Assembly: GCA_020284085.1 (NCBI GenBank)
Contig: JACEVL010006447.1
Location: forward strand, 1,694,745-1,758,744
DNA: 64,000 nucleotides
Source: Aporrectodea caliginosa
Taxonomy: Eukaryota; Annelida; Clitellata; Crassiclitellata; Lumbricidae
Direction: 5' to 3'
Shown: piece by piece, positions 44,358-57,545 of the stretch
Position numbering within the stretch: position 1 is the first letter of the stretch
Layout: every line of letters starts with the position of its first letter
The notes under the pieces: generated by a model
Seen by the model: the letters and a program-made list of their open reading frames with translations, nothing else
Told to the model about the DNA's origin: nothing
The model's database searches: none
Translations under genes and position numbers: made by a program

Positions 44358-47128
44358 TGCGCTATTCTAAACGATGTTAGAGTCAATATGACCAGACAGT
44401 CAGTCGAAGACGAACATAGCTCGAATAAAAGAGGTCTAGAAGAGTCTTGCCACTGGCAAGGTCCCGCAAACACGAAGAGCCCAGTCACCGGATTCTCATC
44501 CAGAGCACGTTACTCGAAGTTCGTGGTCGCGGTAGCGTCGAAGAAGAGGAATGACGACAGACGACGAGGGTCGGAACACACGCACCTGGACACCACGGCA
44601 GTTCCTCGCAGATGGTAGAAAACGTAGCGTCCGGGCATCCCTCTGGCACTGGATCTGGAGAGGACGACTTTTGTTTTAGCCGGCAACTGGTCAAATAGTG
44701 TCACCGATTTAGAACGGTGGGCCCCCATAACCGAAGGTTTTGTTGTAAAGGTAAGAACCTGAGATCTCTCAGCGGGCGAAACCATTCTGTCGATCAGCGA
44801 CAAGCTAATGGCTTCGATGGTAAGCGTCCGAAAATCGGCCAAAACACACCAAAAACATCGACGAAAGAGACGCATGCTAGGCAATTTTAAAAATCGAATA
44901 ACAAAACTAGTCGAGCAAAAAGCGAGTTCGACCGCCCAAATGGTCAAAATTAACAACCAGATAAAGACATGCGGCCATCTTGGCCGTCACGAGCGCAGGT
45001 TATACTCATAATAATAATCTGTTTGACTACGTGAAGCACAGACGATTTAATATCGCTGTGCAGCTTTTACATTCGCTCATATTAGGACACTTCATTTTCT
45101 CCTGCGATGGTCCGTTGCTTCTATCGCCCTTTCTTGTATTACATAATATCTTTACTTGATGTTGCGTCGTGATAGCAATAGCAGATTTCTTCATAAATGA
45201 CACTCTTGCTTTCATGGAAAATGCATTTTATTTGACGGCTGTTTGGCTTCTTTCCATCTGATACTCTATAATCTAATTTCCAAATGCACTATCTTCGACA
45301 ACACCTTTGTCTTCTCTTAATTCTTTCTGATCTTCTTCTGAGTTTAGATTTATTTCATCCAAGTTTTACTATCCTGTCTGTTTTCACTCTTCCTTTTCCC
45401 CCCTCCCCAATCCTTTTCAGAGGTTGTGGCGAAAATGAACTCCCTCTTCACCGACTTTGAGCATCCATGTATTCGGGGATTTATGAATATTAATTAGTAA
45501 ACGCACCGTGAACTCCACCCTACAGGTCAATGCTTCAATCCTAGAACCATGAATGGTTACCAAACCTTACGTTTTAACTATGCCCTACACAATTAATGCT
45601 TAATCGTAGAACCTTAATGGTCACCATACTTGAACTACATTCCGTTCCACACGATCAATGCTTTAATTCTAGTATTGACATAGGATGTTACTTCTTTCTC
45701 TAATTTATATAGCACCGCTATACTGTGGTTAGCATTTGTGCGTCAGAATCATGTACTTTGTGCCATGAACACTGGATATCCCAGGAGATGGTCGAATCCG
45801 TTCACTCACTCTGCGCTCATTCAACCAACCACCGGTATTAAGAAGTGCATTCAATTACTTGACTATGGAAACATAAAAGCAATATAGGCAAGTTATTAGT
45901 TAGCAGAATGTTCTTCTCATTAGAAGTAGATCGGTTTAGCTGAGACATCCCATCCACGACAGTTAATGAACCAACAGCCGCCAAACTATAGCGGCTTGTC
46001 CATGCCACGTGATTAATTTGCCAATCAATGTATTCAGTGGAAACACATTAAGGCTATCCTGGAATTGATCCCTTCCATGCATATTGCTATTAGAGCAGTT
46101 GAATCGGTGCAATGTTGGAAAAGTCAGTTTCCCAGAAATTCTGCTCGTTGGCTTCAACTGTGGAGACCCTCACTGACTAATTAATTAATTAATTAATCAT
46201 GCAAGAAATCTTCGCTTCGCTCCCGTCTACTGCGCATGTGAACAGTCTCTGTCGTAGATGTTTACTTGCAAACTTGCTTTCCCAAAGACACCTAGCACAG
46301 AAAGCCATGCAGAATTACATGTTGACAGACGAAAACTTATATAATTACGATTGTATATTACGAGCTCACACTCTTTATACCTACTAACTGCTTAGTGTTA
46401 TGTAATAAAGGCAGTATATATGGGCTACAGTTCGCTCACACGCCTAATTCATCTCTGATGGAGTTTTATTTTTCGCTAATTCGAAGTGACAGCATACAGA
46501 TCGACTGATTTGAATCGGAGGCATTACGTATAATGCCAGGTTTTATAAGGACGAATTCCAGATGCAGATCTTATCAACGGATTCACATTTCCTTTTGAGT
46601 TATTCGGTAGCTAAGCCTCTGCTTTAGCAAGTGGTCTATGTTCGTCTCTCGTTTCTTTGCTCCAGTCATTTGCTGGGTTTCTAGAGAAGAAATATGCAGG
46701 CACTGCTCCGTGTCACGAATAGATGTTGCACGCTATTGGCAGCAGGACGCCCAACTTATGATGCATACGAGTTGCTAAGCAATCTGTTATGTACACGCAC
46801 GTACATACAAATTGAGTGCACGTAGATATGTGTGATGCATATGTGCATGAACGCATGTGTGCATCCATGTATGGTTCGCTGGCCTTCTCCTTGAAAATAC
46901 TGTCTGTCCCGGAACAGAATTTTAGGGAGAAGGCTTCAAAATCTTTGCTCTGGAAGCTAAATTTGTAGGCATTAGGAAAGGCATGTCGGTCGGCTTATGC
47001 GACTGATCTTGTCTGAGTGGAAATGAATGCGTTCTCTCAGTAGACGTATATATAGACCAATGCACGTCTCGAAGGCAACTGTAAAACCGGTGACAGATTA
47101 GTTACTGCATAACGAATGAAACAGGAAG
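44358..47128. other. Non-coding stretch with minor repeats
   Basis: A 148-codon minus frame (44510-44956) and overlapping plus frames lack any recognised domain. No gene is supported. Confidence 0.4.
45516..45670. repeat. Diverged ~70 bp tandem repeat, about two and a half copies
   Basis: Units contain CAATGCTT, ATCNTAGAACC, AATGGT and ACCAAACCTTA or ACCATACTTG. Confidence 0.6.
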
Positions 47129-47310
47129 AGAAGTGGAGAGGAGCTGAGAAGTGGAGAGGAGCCGAGAAGTGAAGAGGAGCCGAGAAGTGGAGAGGAGCCG
47201 AGAAGTGGAGAGGAGCCGAGAAATGGAGAGGAGCCGATAAGTGGAGAGGAAACGAAAGGAAACGAAAGGAAAGGAAACGAATCGATATGAAACGAAAGGA
47301 AACGAAAGGT
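47129..47310. repeat. 18-bp tandem repeat (GAAGTGGAGAGGAGCCGA) and GGAAACGAAA repeat
   Basis: About seven 18-bp units with few changes, then a run of GGAAACGAAA units. Open frames on the minus strand here are repeat products. Confidence 0.92.
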
Positions 47311-50300
47311 GACAGACAAGACAACTCTGACCACAGATGAATAGAACAAGTTAGAGGACACAAGAAAGACTTAAAGCATTATTATAGACAACATAAAGGG
47401 ATGCTTTTGGTAGGTATTGACTTAACCTCGGACATAGACATCGAGAAAGACTAGATTCACTAGAGCACTGAAGCAGAGATTAAAATCAGAGACAGGAAGG
47501 AATCTCGAAGTTCGTTTGGAGACGGTTCAGGCAGGGAGCAGTCGGTCCATTGCTCTCGGTCCTTAGTTCCCGTTGACCGGAGGAGACAAAGGTCATCCCC
47601 ATAGAGACGCCTCCTTCTTCGAGGATCTTGGGGTTGATCGGTCTTTAACGATAGTTCATGGCAACCAATTTAACAAGCGATAACTCGCATCCAAGACATC
47701 CAAGACACTGTCGGTTTAGTATCAGATTAATGGACTGGTCTAAGCAAATGGTCCGATGCGACAGTCAGACAATGCACTGTTTGATGAAGCGTACACGAGC
47801 ACCGACCGATACAAATGGATAACTCCGATAAGCCAATGTTCCCCGGCTTCTGCTTGCACTTCAAGCATCCATCCAATTGCTAAGGACACTCATTGTGTTG
47901 TCCTGGATACGTAAGATCTCTTGGACCAGATTACGACTGTGAAGCAAAGTATAAGAGGGAAAGAAGACAGCGGGAATTGCGAAGATAAGAAGGGTAGAAG
48001 AAGAAAGAGAAGAATGGGAGTCCGAGGAGGAAGAGGGAAAGTGATTAAGTGCTACAGATATCAACTGACCAGACGTTAAGCTCTTTCGCTGCCTTTAAAG
48101 CGCTAACAGCAGCTCTCATCTGAACGGTTGCAAGTTGACCTAGCATCTAACGCTTCAGCCTTTCATCTCAAAGACCCAGGTTCGACTCTTGGGACTGTCA
48201 CGTGATATAGGACATCACCTTCGACATGAATAAATCCCTACATCCAACACACAGCAGAACTGCGATCAGATGATTCTACTAATCGTTCACTTATAGGCCT
48301 ACAAATAAGCCGCCGGGTTTTGAAATGTTTTGTGTTTAATTAATTTCTGTGTTACATCTATTGTTTCTAAGTCTAATGCGTCGTCTCCAATGACGAACAT
48401 ATCTTTGAATGTCTTTGAAGCGAATACGAACAGTTGAAAGTCACAGTTGCAAATGATTCTTTCAAACATTCGACCGTTTCATGAGGCATATGGCAAACGT
48501 GTATCACCTCATTTCTAAACTGTTTAGGTCTTCTTCTTCTTCAGACTGAGGTTTACTGCCCTCTAAAGGCAGGTTCAAATGTCCGATGACGCCACTCCTC
48601 TCGGTGCTGAGCTTCTTCTTCTCTATCCATCCGTCATCATCCCGTCCTACAGCATCTGTCTGAGTCTTCCTCTTGTCCTCCTCCTCCCCTCTCTTTGGAT
48701 ATCGCCTGCAGTGTAGTCATGCGTTACATGGAAGCCAGTGCGATACTGACTACAGATTGGCATCTGCGTTTGGTATACGTGGCGTTACCTAGAAAACGAA
48801 TGGCCAGATGTGTTTGGCAAGGGAACAAATGAGGAAAGGAGGCTGCTTCTATGCAGTTTGGATCACGCTAATGATTTAAGACGGCGTCTGCGGCGCTTCA
48901 TGTGAGAATGAGGCGAAGAAGAAAAAGACGGAGCTTCGTGGATGGACGACCCAGTTAATGGACACCTGTGTGTCCATTAGTCAGCCCCCGCCGCCGCCGC
49001 CGGCCATACTTTCGTCTTTTTTGCCTAGTAAACAACACTCTTCATCCAAAGAGACCTATGCACATTATTATGCACTGTATATATATATACCGTGAGGCAT
49101 AAAAAGTATACGTTATTATTTTAACAATATTAAAACAATGTATATTTATAGCTAAATAGCAGGCAATATATATAATTCGTTGGTCAAGATCGTTCCAAGC
49201 TTATATATATATCAGGAGTTTCATTCGTCAGAAGTGCGTTTCTCGAGGTCTGTGCGCTGGAGTTCACTATTCTTGTTGGTGACATCAGGGATTTACTAAA
49301 CGTCGGACGTGTGCGGTCGGCTGCAAATATATATATATATATATATATTACGCATGCGCGAAGTCGCTTGCGTCATTCACGCACCGCCGAGTCAATAATT
49401 CGTTATCGTTTCCAAGCTTATGATTCTTATTATCCCTAGGAGTTTCATTCGTCAGAAGTGAAATCTATGCATGAGTAAAAGTTTAAAATGCAGTATATCA
49501 CTCTTTCGAGTTCAAACTGCTACATACAGACGATCATATGCAAGGAGAAGCAACTTCAAATGAAATGCTAGGCTAGCTGGGTAGCGACTCAACAAAAGGC
49601 GATGAATGCAAGCGACTTTAGAAGCCTGCTATTTCAAAGCACACAGGCATATATAATGTGATTATATAACATAAATACATGCTGTGGCCAACTTTATTTT
49701 CGGTCTACCTTATTTTCGCAAAAGCAGAACAGAGAAACTAAATGAAGACTAGAACTAAATAATAAAAATACAGAACTCCCTCCACACACCGTCCAAACTG
49801 CATGGCAGCCTCCTTTCCTCTCAAACGAATACTCCCCTGTTATAGCGTTAACATTATGCACCCGCGATCGGACATAGGACAAGTAGTCTATTACATGCAA
49901 TATAGTATATTATACAATTGCATTATTATATGTACACGTAGGTTTAAACAAGCTCAATGTTTTCTGTTCAAAGAGACTGATTCAAGCATAATATTAGTAT
50001 TTACTAATATAAAATGATTACTTCAAAGGCGAATTATGTTGTTCACTTCGTGGTTTACAACGGAGTCGTTTGAGAGGTCACCATTTTGGGTTAGGTTGGT
50101 CGAGGTTAGTTCATCTTCTGGTGGGTCAGACTCCTTTCGATTGTTGATTGGACAAACAGCTGCACTTCCTCATGGTATTACCATGAGTAATGCAGCACTA
50201 ATGCTTGATCAGACTGCTTCTGCTACGATGTCTATTATCCAGATGACGAAATGCCGCAGTTATTCTCCAATGACATCTCTCTGAATCCTTTGGTTGATCG

Positions 50301-50967
50301 AATTAGCCAAATTGTATTTCGATGTTAGTAAGTCTACATCATCAATCGCTCTGACAAGCGATGACTTGTTTATTATTCATGCAACTCATCATCGGACCTA
50401 ATTCTACAGATACGTCAGAGTTTTTTATGAGGCGCAAGACAGAACTCATAAGTTGAATAATTCCGCTGCCCTTTAAAGGTCAGCCTGCTATGTCGTTTCC
50501 ACGCTACTAAGCTCCAATGATTGACAAGCGGAAAAATTAATGCACTAAAGTGAATAGCTGTATTTGTATATGGTATATTTGCACCATAATGCAGCTTGGC
50601 ATAATTTTCTCTGTGGATAGTACTAATACGCGCTCTTAATAAAACCTGGCTGCAACCTAGTGATGCATCAGTATTCATTTAAGATCTCACTCCCAAACCT
50701 TTTCTCTCCTGAATGAGTCTCGGTGAAATGGTAGGCTATAGATGAGGTTTGCTGTCTTATTCAAGTCATATCTCTCACTGCATAAATTCATTTTACCCAT
50801 TCCAGCACCCGTCATTTGAAATTCAGGTCGCAATGCTTAATTCTGGCAGCCAGCAAGTATTGTCTGTGAATATTGAACATGTGTTGGTCCTTCTCATTGA
50901 CTTGCTTTCTGATTGAATCTCAGTTACTGCTTCAGTACTCAATTCCTTCTCTTTCTGAAATAGTTAG
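47311..50967. other. Non-coding stretch with a possible tRNA-like scrap and a direct repeat
   Basis: No gene is supported. Around 48140-48195 a word like box B (CCAGGTTCGACTC) lies downstream of a poor box A, perhaps a SINE remnant. At 48955-48980 TAATGGACAC and GTGTCCATTA form a 10-bp perfect hairpin beside a (CCG)n patch. Confidence 0.4.
49170..49462. repeat. Two direct ~70 bp copies, 220 bp apart
   Basis: AATTCGTT, TTCCAAGCTTAT and AGGAGTTTCATTCGTCAGAA occur at about 49177-49240 and 49397-49462, with (AT)n tracts between. Confidence 0.65.
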
Positions 50968-51045
50968 TCTCTCTGTCTCTGTCTCTGTCTCTGTCTCTGT
51001 CTCTGTCTCTGTCTGTCGTCTGTCTGTCTGTCTGTCCTGTCTCTC
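50968..51045. repeat. (CTGTCT)n microsatellite
   Basis: Seven or more CTGTCT units, then CTGT and CTCT units. Confidence 0.93.
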
Positions 51046-54000
51046 TCTCTACATCATTCCTGCATCTCTTCTCCAATAGTATGCATACCAAAAGATTAAT
51101 TTAATAGAATTCGCACTTCTTCTTTATAAAGACCTCGTGTGCTTTGTGGGCAAGGATAAGGAGCACTTGTTCTTTTTGAATTGTTTGTCGTTTTTGACAG
51201 CATGGACAATTCTCTGCTTCTGTATCATCTCCAGCACTGGTTAAGCGTTTCTGGCCTCTGCACTTAATTGGTTTAGTATTTATCTAAGTCTACGCACTCA
51301 AACAGTATATTTAAATGGTAATATTTCGTCTAGTGCTCTGTTGACATGTGAAGTTCCTCAGGATTCTCTGCCTTTATCCTCTTTCGCTTGTATTGTACGC
51401 CACACCACTGGCAACAGTGATATCACTGGGACATCATTTTTGTGCTGAAATCTACATTTCATTCGTCTGTGCAGCTATTATCCTCTGCCTTTGGTGAGGA
51501 GCAATATTGGGCGTTGGCCAGTTGACTCCTCCTTAACCCATCACGAACGAAGGGCGCACTTACATCAAGGAGGTCAGGCAGCCCGACACGTCCGGAGATG
51601 GTTGCGTTGCCAATCTTCGAGATCAGTTGAAGCAGAAATGTCTCTAACATTACATGTAATGTAGTATCATGAAATGTGATGGTCACTTTATATAGATCAA
51701 GAGGAACCGTGAATATGACTGTAAACATGTGAAGAAATAGTTTGAAACAGTTGGAAACGTATGTTGGGTGAAAAACATATGGCCAGTGAAACTGATGGAA
51801 GCATACGTTGATTATCAGTTAGAAATGTATGCTTGATCATGTAATAGAAGAGCACGTCTTGTCTAAGATGACCTGTGAAGGTCATGCGAGAGCAGAGGTC
51901 GGAGAGAGCGGCCCCGTTGACGCAATTAGTGGCTGTCAGTCCAAATGAATGATCGTCAGATGCCTTTAGAAACGTTCGCAGTTCTCTTCGTTGATTGGAA
52001 TCTCTTCAGACTGTGAGTGACAGTAAGTTTGAAACTCGTCTTACCATAGAGTAAGAATATTTAAAGGCCTATTAAACTGGACGAAGTGACCCAGGAAGAT
52101 ACCAAGGTCCACATCTTCTCTGTCCATTTATCCAGTAGTCCGTCCGTTCGTTAGTCCATCAGTTGATCGGTCGGCTAAATAGCTCGACAATGCTATCATT
52201 ATTATACAGATATTATTGCAGCGCTAATCAATAATTCATCTTGAATAGCTGAAAAATCCACCCTTAGTTGCCTGAAAATAATTTTAAAAGATGAATGCGA
52301 ATAACGTGAAAAGCGATCGTCCGTGTCAACTGAGGCATATAGCTATCATGCACATGACATGTATCGCTCGATGGCGCATCAAAGCCTAGCAGACGTTTAG
52401 ACTTTAGAGTTAGAGATATCAAAATGAGTAGGAGAAATGGAAAGGAAATATCAACATGAATGAAAATAGGAACAGAAATAGAAACAGGCAAAACAATAGA
52501 AAGGAAACATCTTTGTTCTCAATTCTATTGAATGGCATCAGGAATTTGGAGATAAAGCAAAGATGTACCAGTTCTTTGGCGGTTATGTCCAAAGCCATTT
52601 CTTGCTCAAATGCAGACAAATTAAATGAGTTGATAGTGAGAGTAGTTGTTGCTTATGTAGATGTCTGAACTGTCCAGAACTGGTCAAATTCTGTGTCCAA
52701 CATACATTGGATTCCACTTTGTAGCCGCCTGTCTGTGCTATGACTCTGTCGGTCATTCACGCCACCGTCCTAGCTTATGAGTTCAATTGCGTTTTGTGGA
52801 GCTGGGAATTCGTTTCTGAACTATGCGACGTTTACTGAAAGATTTTCCAACGTTTAATGGTTGTTGTGTTTGCACTTCATCCAGAACTCCTCCTCCTCCT
52901 CTTAGCCCAAAGACCAATCCTTCGATAATGACTGTTCATAGAGGCGTTCATAATAACAACAGAGTTATTATCTAGTAGACTACTTCAGAGCATTTATATC
53001 CGCAGACGACAGACGTATAGCAAAATAAACTCAACAGTGCTTGGTTTTGGTCTAGTTTAATTTGATCATATCTACATTTATAGGTTGGACAACGATTAAA
53101 TCTAATAATAGCCTGGTAAACTTCTGCTGGTGAGTCTACCAATGACGACATTCTTTTTGGTTGTTGATGTCAACGGATTTCACTAACAACTAAAGCCATG
53201 TAACTATCTTCATTGCGTTGGTTTCATGTGACGCCTTCGATGTCAACATCTGACCTCTGAGCAAGTGCAATTCATGTGGGGTGCGCTAGAGGCGTGTTTT
53301 CGACTCGTCAGACGGTTGCATGGCTATCACCATAAATCACCTACGCAGTTTGGTGCAAACAGGAAATGAGCCGAGTTAATTAACCTAATTGTATGGCGCT
53401 GAAATATTTGTGGCTGTCATGTGACGATCGAGACAGCATCGTTCAGGCGACTTTCCTGGCCACAGTCGTCGTCGTATAACTGACTTTGATCGATGCTTTC
53501 TTACCCGCAAATTCTGCTCGACACGACAACGCAGAAGACTCAACAATGAAATGAGACCCCGTTGAATTGGACACAGACGACACAGACTGGTGTTCGACCG
53601 GTTGAACGCCTTGTTTCAAGGAGCCTCTTCAGGGACGCTAACTGTTAGAAGTCTACTAGCACCACCTACGGACTGTTACTCTGTGCTATGTTACTATAGA
53701 TTATCTGCACTCTGCACTATGTTGCTATCTCCGCCATGAAGAAACTGTCTTTGTTCTTGTCTTTGTTTATCTGTCTTTCTTGTCTTTGTTTACCTGTCTG
53801 CGTGTGTGCATCTCGATCTTTAAAATCTTCACGTCACTTTGGTTCATTTTAGACCATAAAGGGAAGACTTCTTGCAGTCGAAAAACATCCACGGCGCATG
53901 AATTAGTAGACGTTAAGAGGTTGCAGAGGATTACGCACGGAACACAGAAATACGACCGGACGTTTTCAACGCTTATCTTAGTTTCCTATCTGCGGGTATA

Positions 54001-54643
54001 CACCAAATCCTTTAGAATATAATATATGACAACGGGAGTCATTTTGGACAGCGGAAACCATTTTGGCAAATAGGGCAAAAGGGAGGGATCATTTATTTTA
54101 GTCATACTCTTAAAACTGATGTCCACTACGAACAGAGAACGATGTGACAGACAACTTGTAAAATGCTTAATAATGAATGGGTGAGCCTTGCTAAACAACC
54201 ATATGTGTTGATAAGTAGGCCTATAGAAAGAGCAGATGCTAGGGCTATTGGTACTCCAATAGACCCAGCTGCCTGGTATTAACTCATGGTCAGTGTGGAC
54301 TGTGTTAATATCCAAAAGATTCCTGGCAAAAGTGAACATTTTTAACGCACGTAGTTTATTATGTAGGCTATATGCACTCTTAGTCTCTTAGTCATGTCAA
54401 CGTCGGCTGCTATTAGCCTACTGTAGATATTACAAGCTTTTAGGAAGCTCTTAAGATGGTAAACATGTTTGCCGACTACTTTTCTAAGCATTTACTAGAT
54501 ATAAAATGTAGTTACTCATCATGCCATTTAAATTAATGGAATTCTGTTAGTGCATGCATCTTTGAGACTGAATTTCTTTGGACACATAATGTAGGACGAT
54601 CACACCCAGCTGTGTGCGAATGACGTCGTATTTGCGATGATGG
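51046..54643. other. Non-coding stretch, nothing recognised
   Basis: Frames of up to 117 codons (53986-54339, minus) have no family resemblance. An A-rich GAAACA/AGAAATAG block lies near 52455-52510. Confidence 0.4.
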
Positions 54644-54651
54644 ACCGCAGA

Positions 54652-56067
54652 CAGTGCCGGATTAAGGAATAAGCCAGAGAAGCCATAGCTTAGGGCCCGG
54701 CGAGTTTTTGAGGGCCCCCAAAATCCGGAAAAATTAAATCAAATTGTTGTTGCAAATTTTAAATTTTGTATAATTTTAATAATTTAGCGCTTTACCTTTA
54801 AATGTTTTTCTGCGCTAGTAAGTTTTAGTTACTATACTTGCTTACTGAATAGGCTACTCATGACCATAATCGCAGACTCACACTCACAGTCTGTACTTGC
54901 GCCGACGCTAGCGACCGACGTCAAAGCCGAAACTCTACTGTTTCCCACGTTGTGTCGACCATACATGTAATTATTGGCACATTGCTGATACAGTGACCGG
55001 GCGCAAGCGGGTGAAAATTCTGAAATTACCTAATTTAGCAATTTTAGTATTACGGAACATAATAGCATTAGCATTATTATGTCACATTCTGAAAAGCGAA
55101 CTGTTAGTGACATTTATAATGAAGCGGATATATCCAAGTTGGTATGAAAAAAGAAAAGAAAAACAACTTTTAAAAGGAAACAAGGATATGATGGACATCT
55201 CCAAAAAGTACATGGTTTTAAAGCACTGCCTTTGCAACCAGTTCAATAAGTGCATTGAGTGCAACAGAAAGCACTGCTACTGTTAGCGATCACTTGGATT
55301 TGTTGGACGAAGCGGTGAAGTAAAAAACAAATGGAGTTGAAGCAAATTCTGTAAATAATCTGCTGGATATGTGCGCCGATTCTAAAGAAACTAACATATG
55401 CATAATGTTAATTTGGTTTCACTCTAATTGACTCTCGTAGAAGAATCTTGTAACTAGCTGCGCTATGACAGCCAGAGCTTATCAATAAACGAATATACAA
55501 TACAATACAATAAATGCAGGTTGATGATATTGTTGAAGAATTTGCAAGGCAGAAATCAAGGACGAAGTGTTTTAAAGTTTTTTTTAAAAATAATCTTAGT
55601 TGTTCTCTTTTCACAAAGCAATTACTCTATTAGCTTTTAAATTAGTCTATTCAGTTCCATTTAAGTAACAAGTTATAAGTCTCGACTTCATGATCTGTAA
55701 GTGCAGTTTGCAGTTGGATCTGTTATTACCCTACTGGTAATAACTAGTAACATCCAGTTACATAGCATCCTAGTACAGCAGTAACATAATGAGTTCTGCA
55801 AAGTGCAAGTTGTGCAACCTAGATTAATCAAATAATTTTTAAACGATTACAAATTGCCTATAAAATGATAAAATGATTAGTTAATACACGTAGTATTACT
55901 TAGCCTATATTTCATTAGAAAAACATAGCTTATCATGTACGTTTAGAACTTTGTATTCAGATACCCGTACTTTGGTAATTAGCTTTGCTTTGGAGTTAGG
56001 GTTAGGGCCCCCAGCTGTCTCAACCCGGCTCTTGGCTTAGGGCCCCGGAAGTCTTAATCCGGCCCTG
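54652..56067. mobile_element. hAT-type element (CAGTGCCGGATTAAG ends) with perfect 8-bp duplication
   Basis: The left end CAGTGCCGGATTAAGGAATA and right end (inverse CAGGGCCGGATTAAGACTTC) are inverted copies, each followed by an AGGGCCC-rich block. The 8-bp direct repeat ACCGCAGA flanks both sides exactly (54644-54651 and 56068-56075). At 1,416 bp the element is too short for a full transposase and has only an N-terminal-like remnant, so it is non-autonomous. Confidence 0.93.
55119..55286 (+). pseudogene. hAT transposase N-terminal remnant
   Basis: The frame from ATG 55119 reads MKRIYPSWYEKRKEKQLLKG, similar to the basic start of zaphod-like hAT transposases (MKRxYxSGxxKRK pattern, from general knowledge), then runs 55 residues to a stop. 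No dimerisation or catalytic part follows. Confidence 0.45.
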
Positions 56068-56075
56068 ACCGCAGA

Positions 56076-56799
56076 GAAGTCAGAGAAAGACCACCAATCG
56101 GAGAATACTGTAGACTCGACGATGTCTGGGATCGGTGCAATAAGGTCACAGGTTGAACATACTGACAGAAGAAAGAACCGAAACACGGTTAATCGTGCGA
56201 TCGATAACAACAGATTTCGTCAACAGCTATCGACAAACAGAAGAGGACGTGAATACATTGTTATACGTTGTTGGACCCGCATAGAGCCATGCATGTGGGT
56301 CCCATCTAATTCCATGGAAATACTGCCAGGGTTTGTACATAACTTGGGTGCGGGGTGACTCCAACCCAGTTCAGCACTATGAGCCACGCTGCTCAAGCAT
56401 ATCGCTGCCCTACTACTCTCTACTGTCCGTTCTGTATAATCTCTTTGCTCATAGTCACCGTTTTCTCTCCAATGGACTGCTTCCTTAGCAGAGGCAGAAC
56501 TGTGAAGTACTGTCTCGAGATTCGATTCTACTTCCTCCGATGGGCAACGCCATGTGATCGCCGCAACGGGTTGTTACCCATCCGTTTTCTATGTACAGTT
56601 TTTCCCCTTAGCCGGTAGTTGTTGTTCCATCGGTGTGCTTTCTTTACTGCAGATTTTCTTTCCACCACAATTAAATACATCTCGTAACTCTGGAACTACC
56701 GTCATTAATCTGAGGCAAACGTCGTTCTCTTAGTGTCAGTTAGAAAGAAGTTCTAAGAAAAGTCAACCCTAGGGTACATGTCTGGCGGGTAAACCTTCT
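56076..56799. other. Non-coding stretch, nothing recognised
   Basis: Two adjacent frames (56122-56358 and 56355-56618, plus) have no recognised domain. Confidence 0.4.
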
Positions 56800-57545
56800 T
56801 AAATGGCCAGCACCACTATACAAGATTCCAGGAAATGCCAACGTTAATCAACATCAACGCCAGCATCGTCCAAGGGTCGGGCCTAGGACCAACCATCTTC
56901 GTCACAGCCATTATACAAGATTCCAGGAAATGCCAACGTTAATCAACATCAACGCCAGCATCGTCCAAGGGTCGGGCCTAGGACCAACCATCTTCGTCAC
57001 AGCCATCACCCAGTCCACTCGTATAACCAGCTTATAAAGTACGCAGGTGATTGTTATCTACTCGTACCTGGATCGAATAATACAACTATAACCCAAGAAT
57101 TAGAACATATTGCGCGAGCCATGGGCTGAACGGAGCAACTTGAGGGTCAACCTTAACAAGCGGCAGAAATGTTGATCAACAAGCCAAGGTCAAAGCTGGA
57201 AACATCGAATGTTACAACATGACCATCCAGGGTCAAAAGCATGGTTATACCATCACCGATACACTTAGTTTTACGACCCATAATCAAAGGCATATATGCT
57301 GTCTGGTTCGACGGTCACTCTACGCACTACGAACCCTCGTAGCGCACGGCCTGCATGGACCTAGTCTGCACGGTGTTGTACGCGCAACAACTCTAGCAAA
57401 GATTGATATATTCTCAGCAGTGCAGAGAAACCAAGGACATGTCTTACATGACATGCCCCACCCAAAAGACATACTGGACATGACCTGCGCCCTCGCGCTC
57501 ATGATCGAGAAATACTCTCAGCTGACTGTCTCACCAGGAAAACCG
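56800..57545 (+). pseudogene. CR1/L2-like LINE RT fragment with mutated YADD and internal duplication
   Basis: RT pieces run in order: ASIVQGSGLGPTIFVTAI (finger/palm lead-in), then HPVHSYNQLIKYAGDCYLLV, where the catalytic YADD has become YAGD, then RSLYALRTLVAHGLHGPSLH and VVRATTLAKI. Stops and frame shifts separate them. A 95-bp stretch is duplicated in tandem (56817-56911 and 56912-57006), which alone breaks the frame. Dead copy, related to those at 11715 and 39050. Confidence 0.8.
56817..57006. repeat. 95-bp perfect tandem duplication
   Basis: TATACAAGATTCCAGGAAAT to CTTCGTCACAGCCAT occurs twice head to tail with no differences noticed, so the duplication is recent compared with the LINE's decay. 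Confidence 0.95.

Noticed and set aside
44510..44956. 148-codon minus-strand frame
   Set aside because: No recognised domain, competing plus-strand frames and no splice support.
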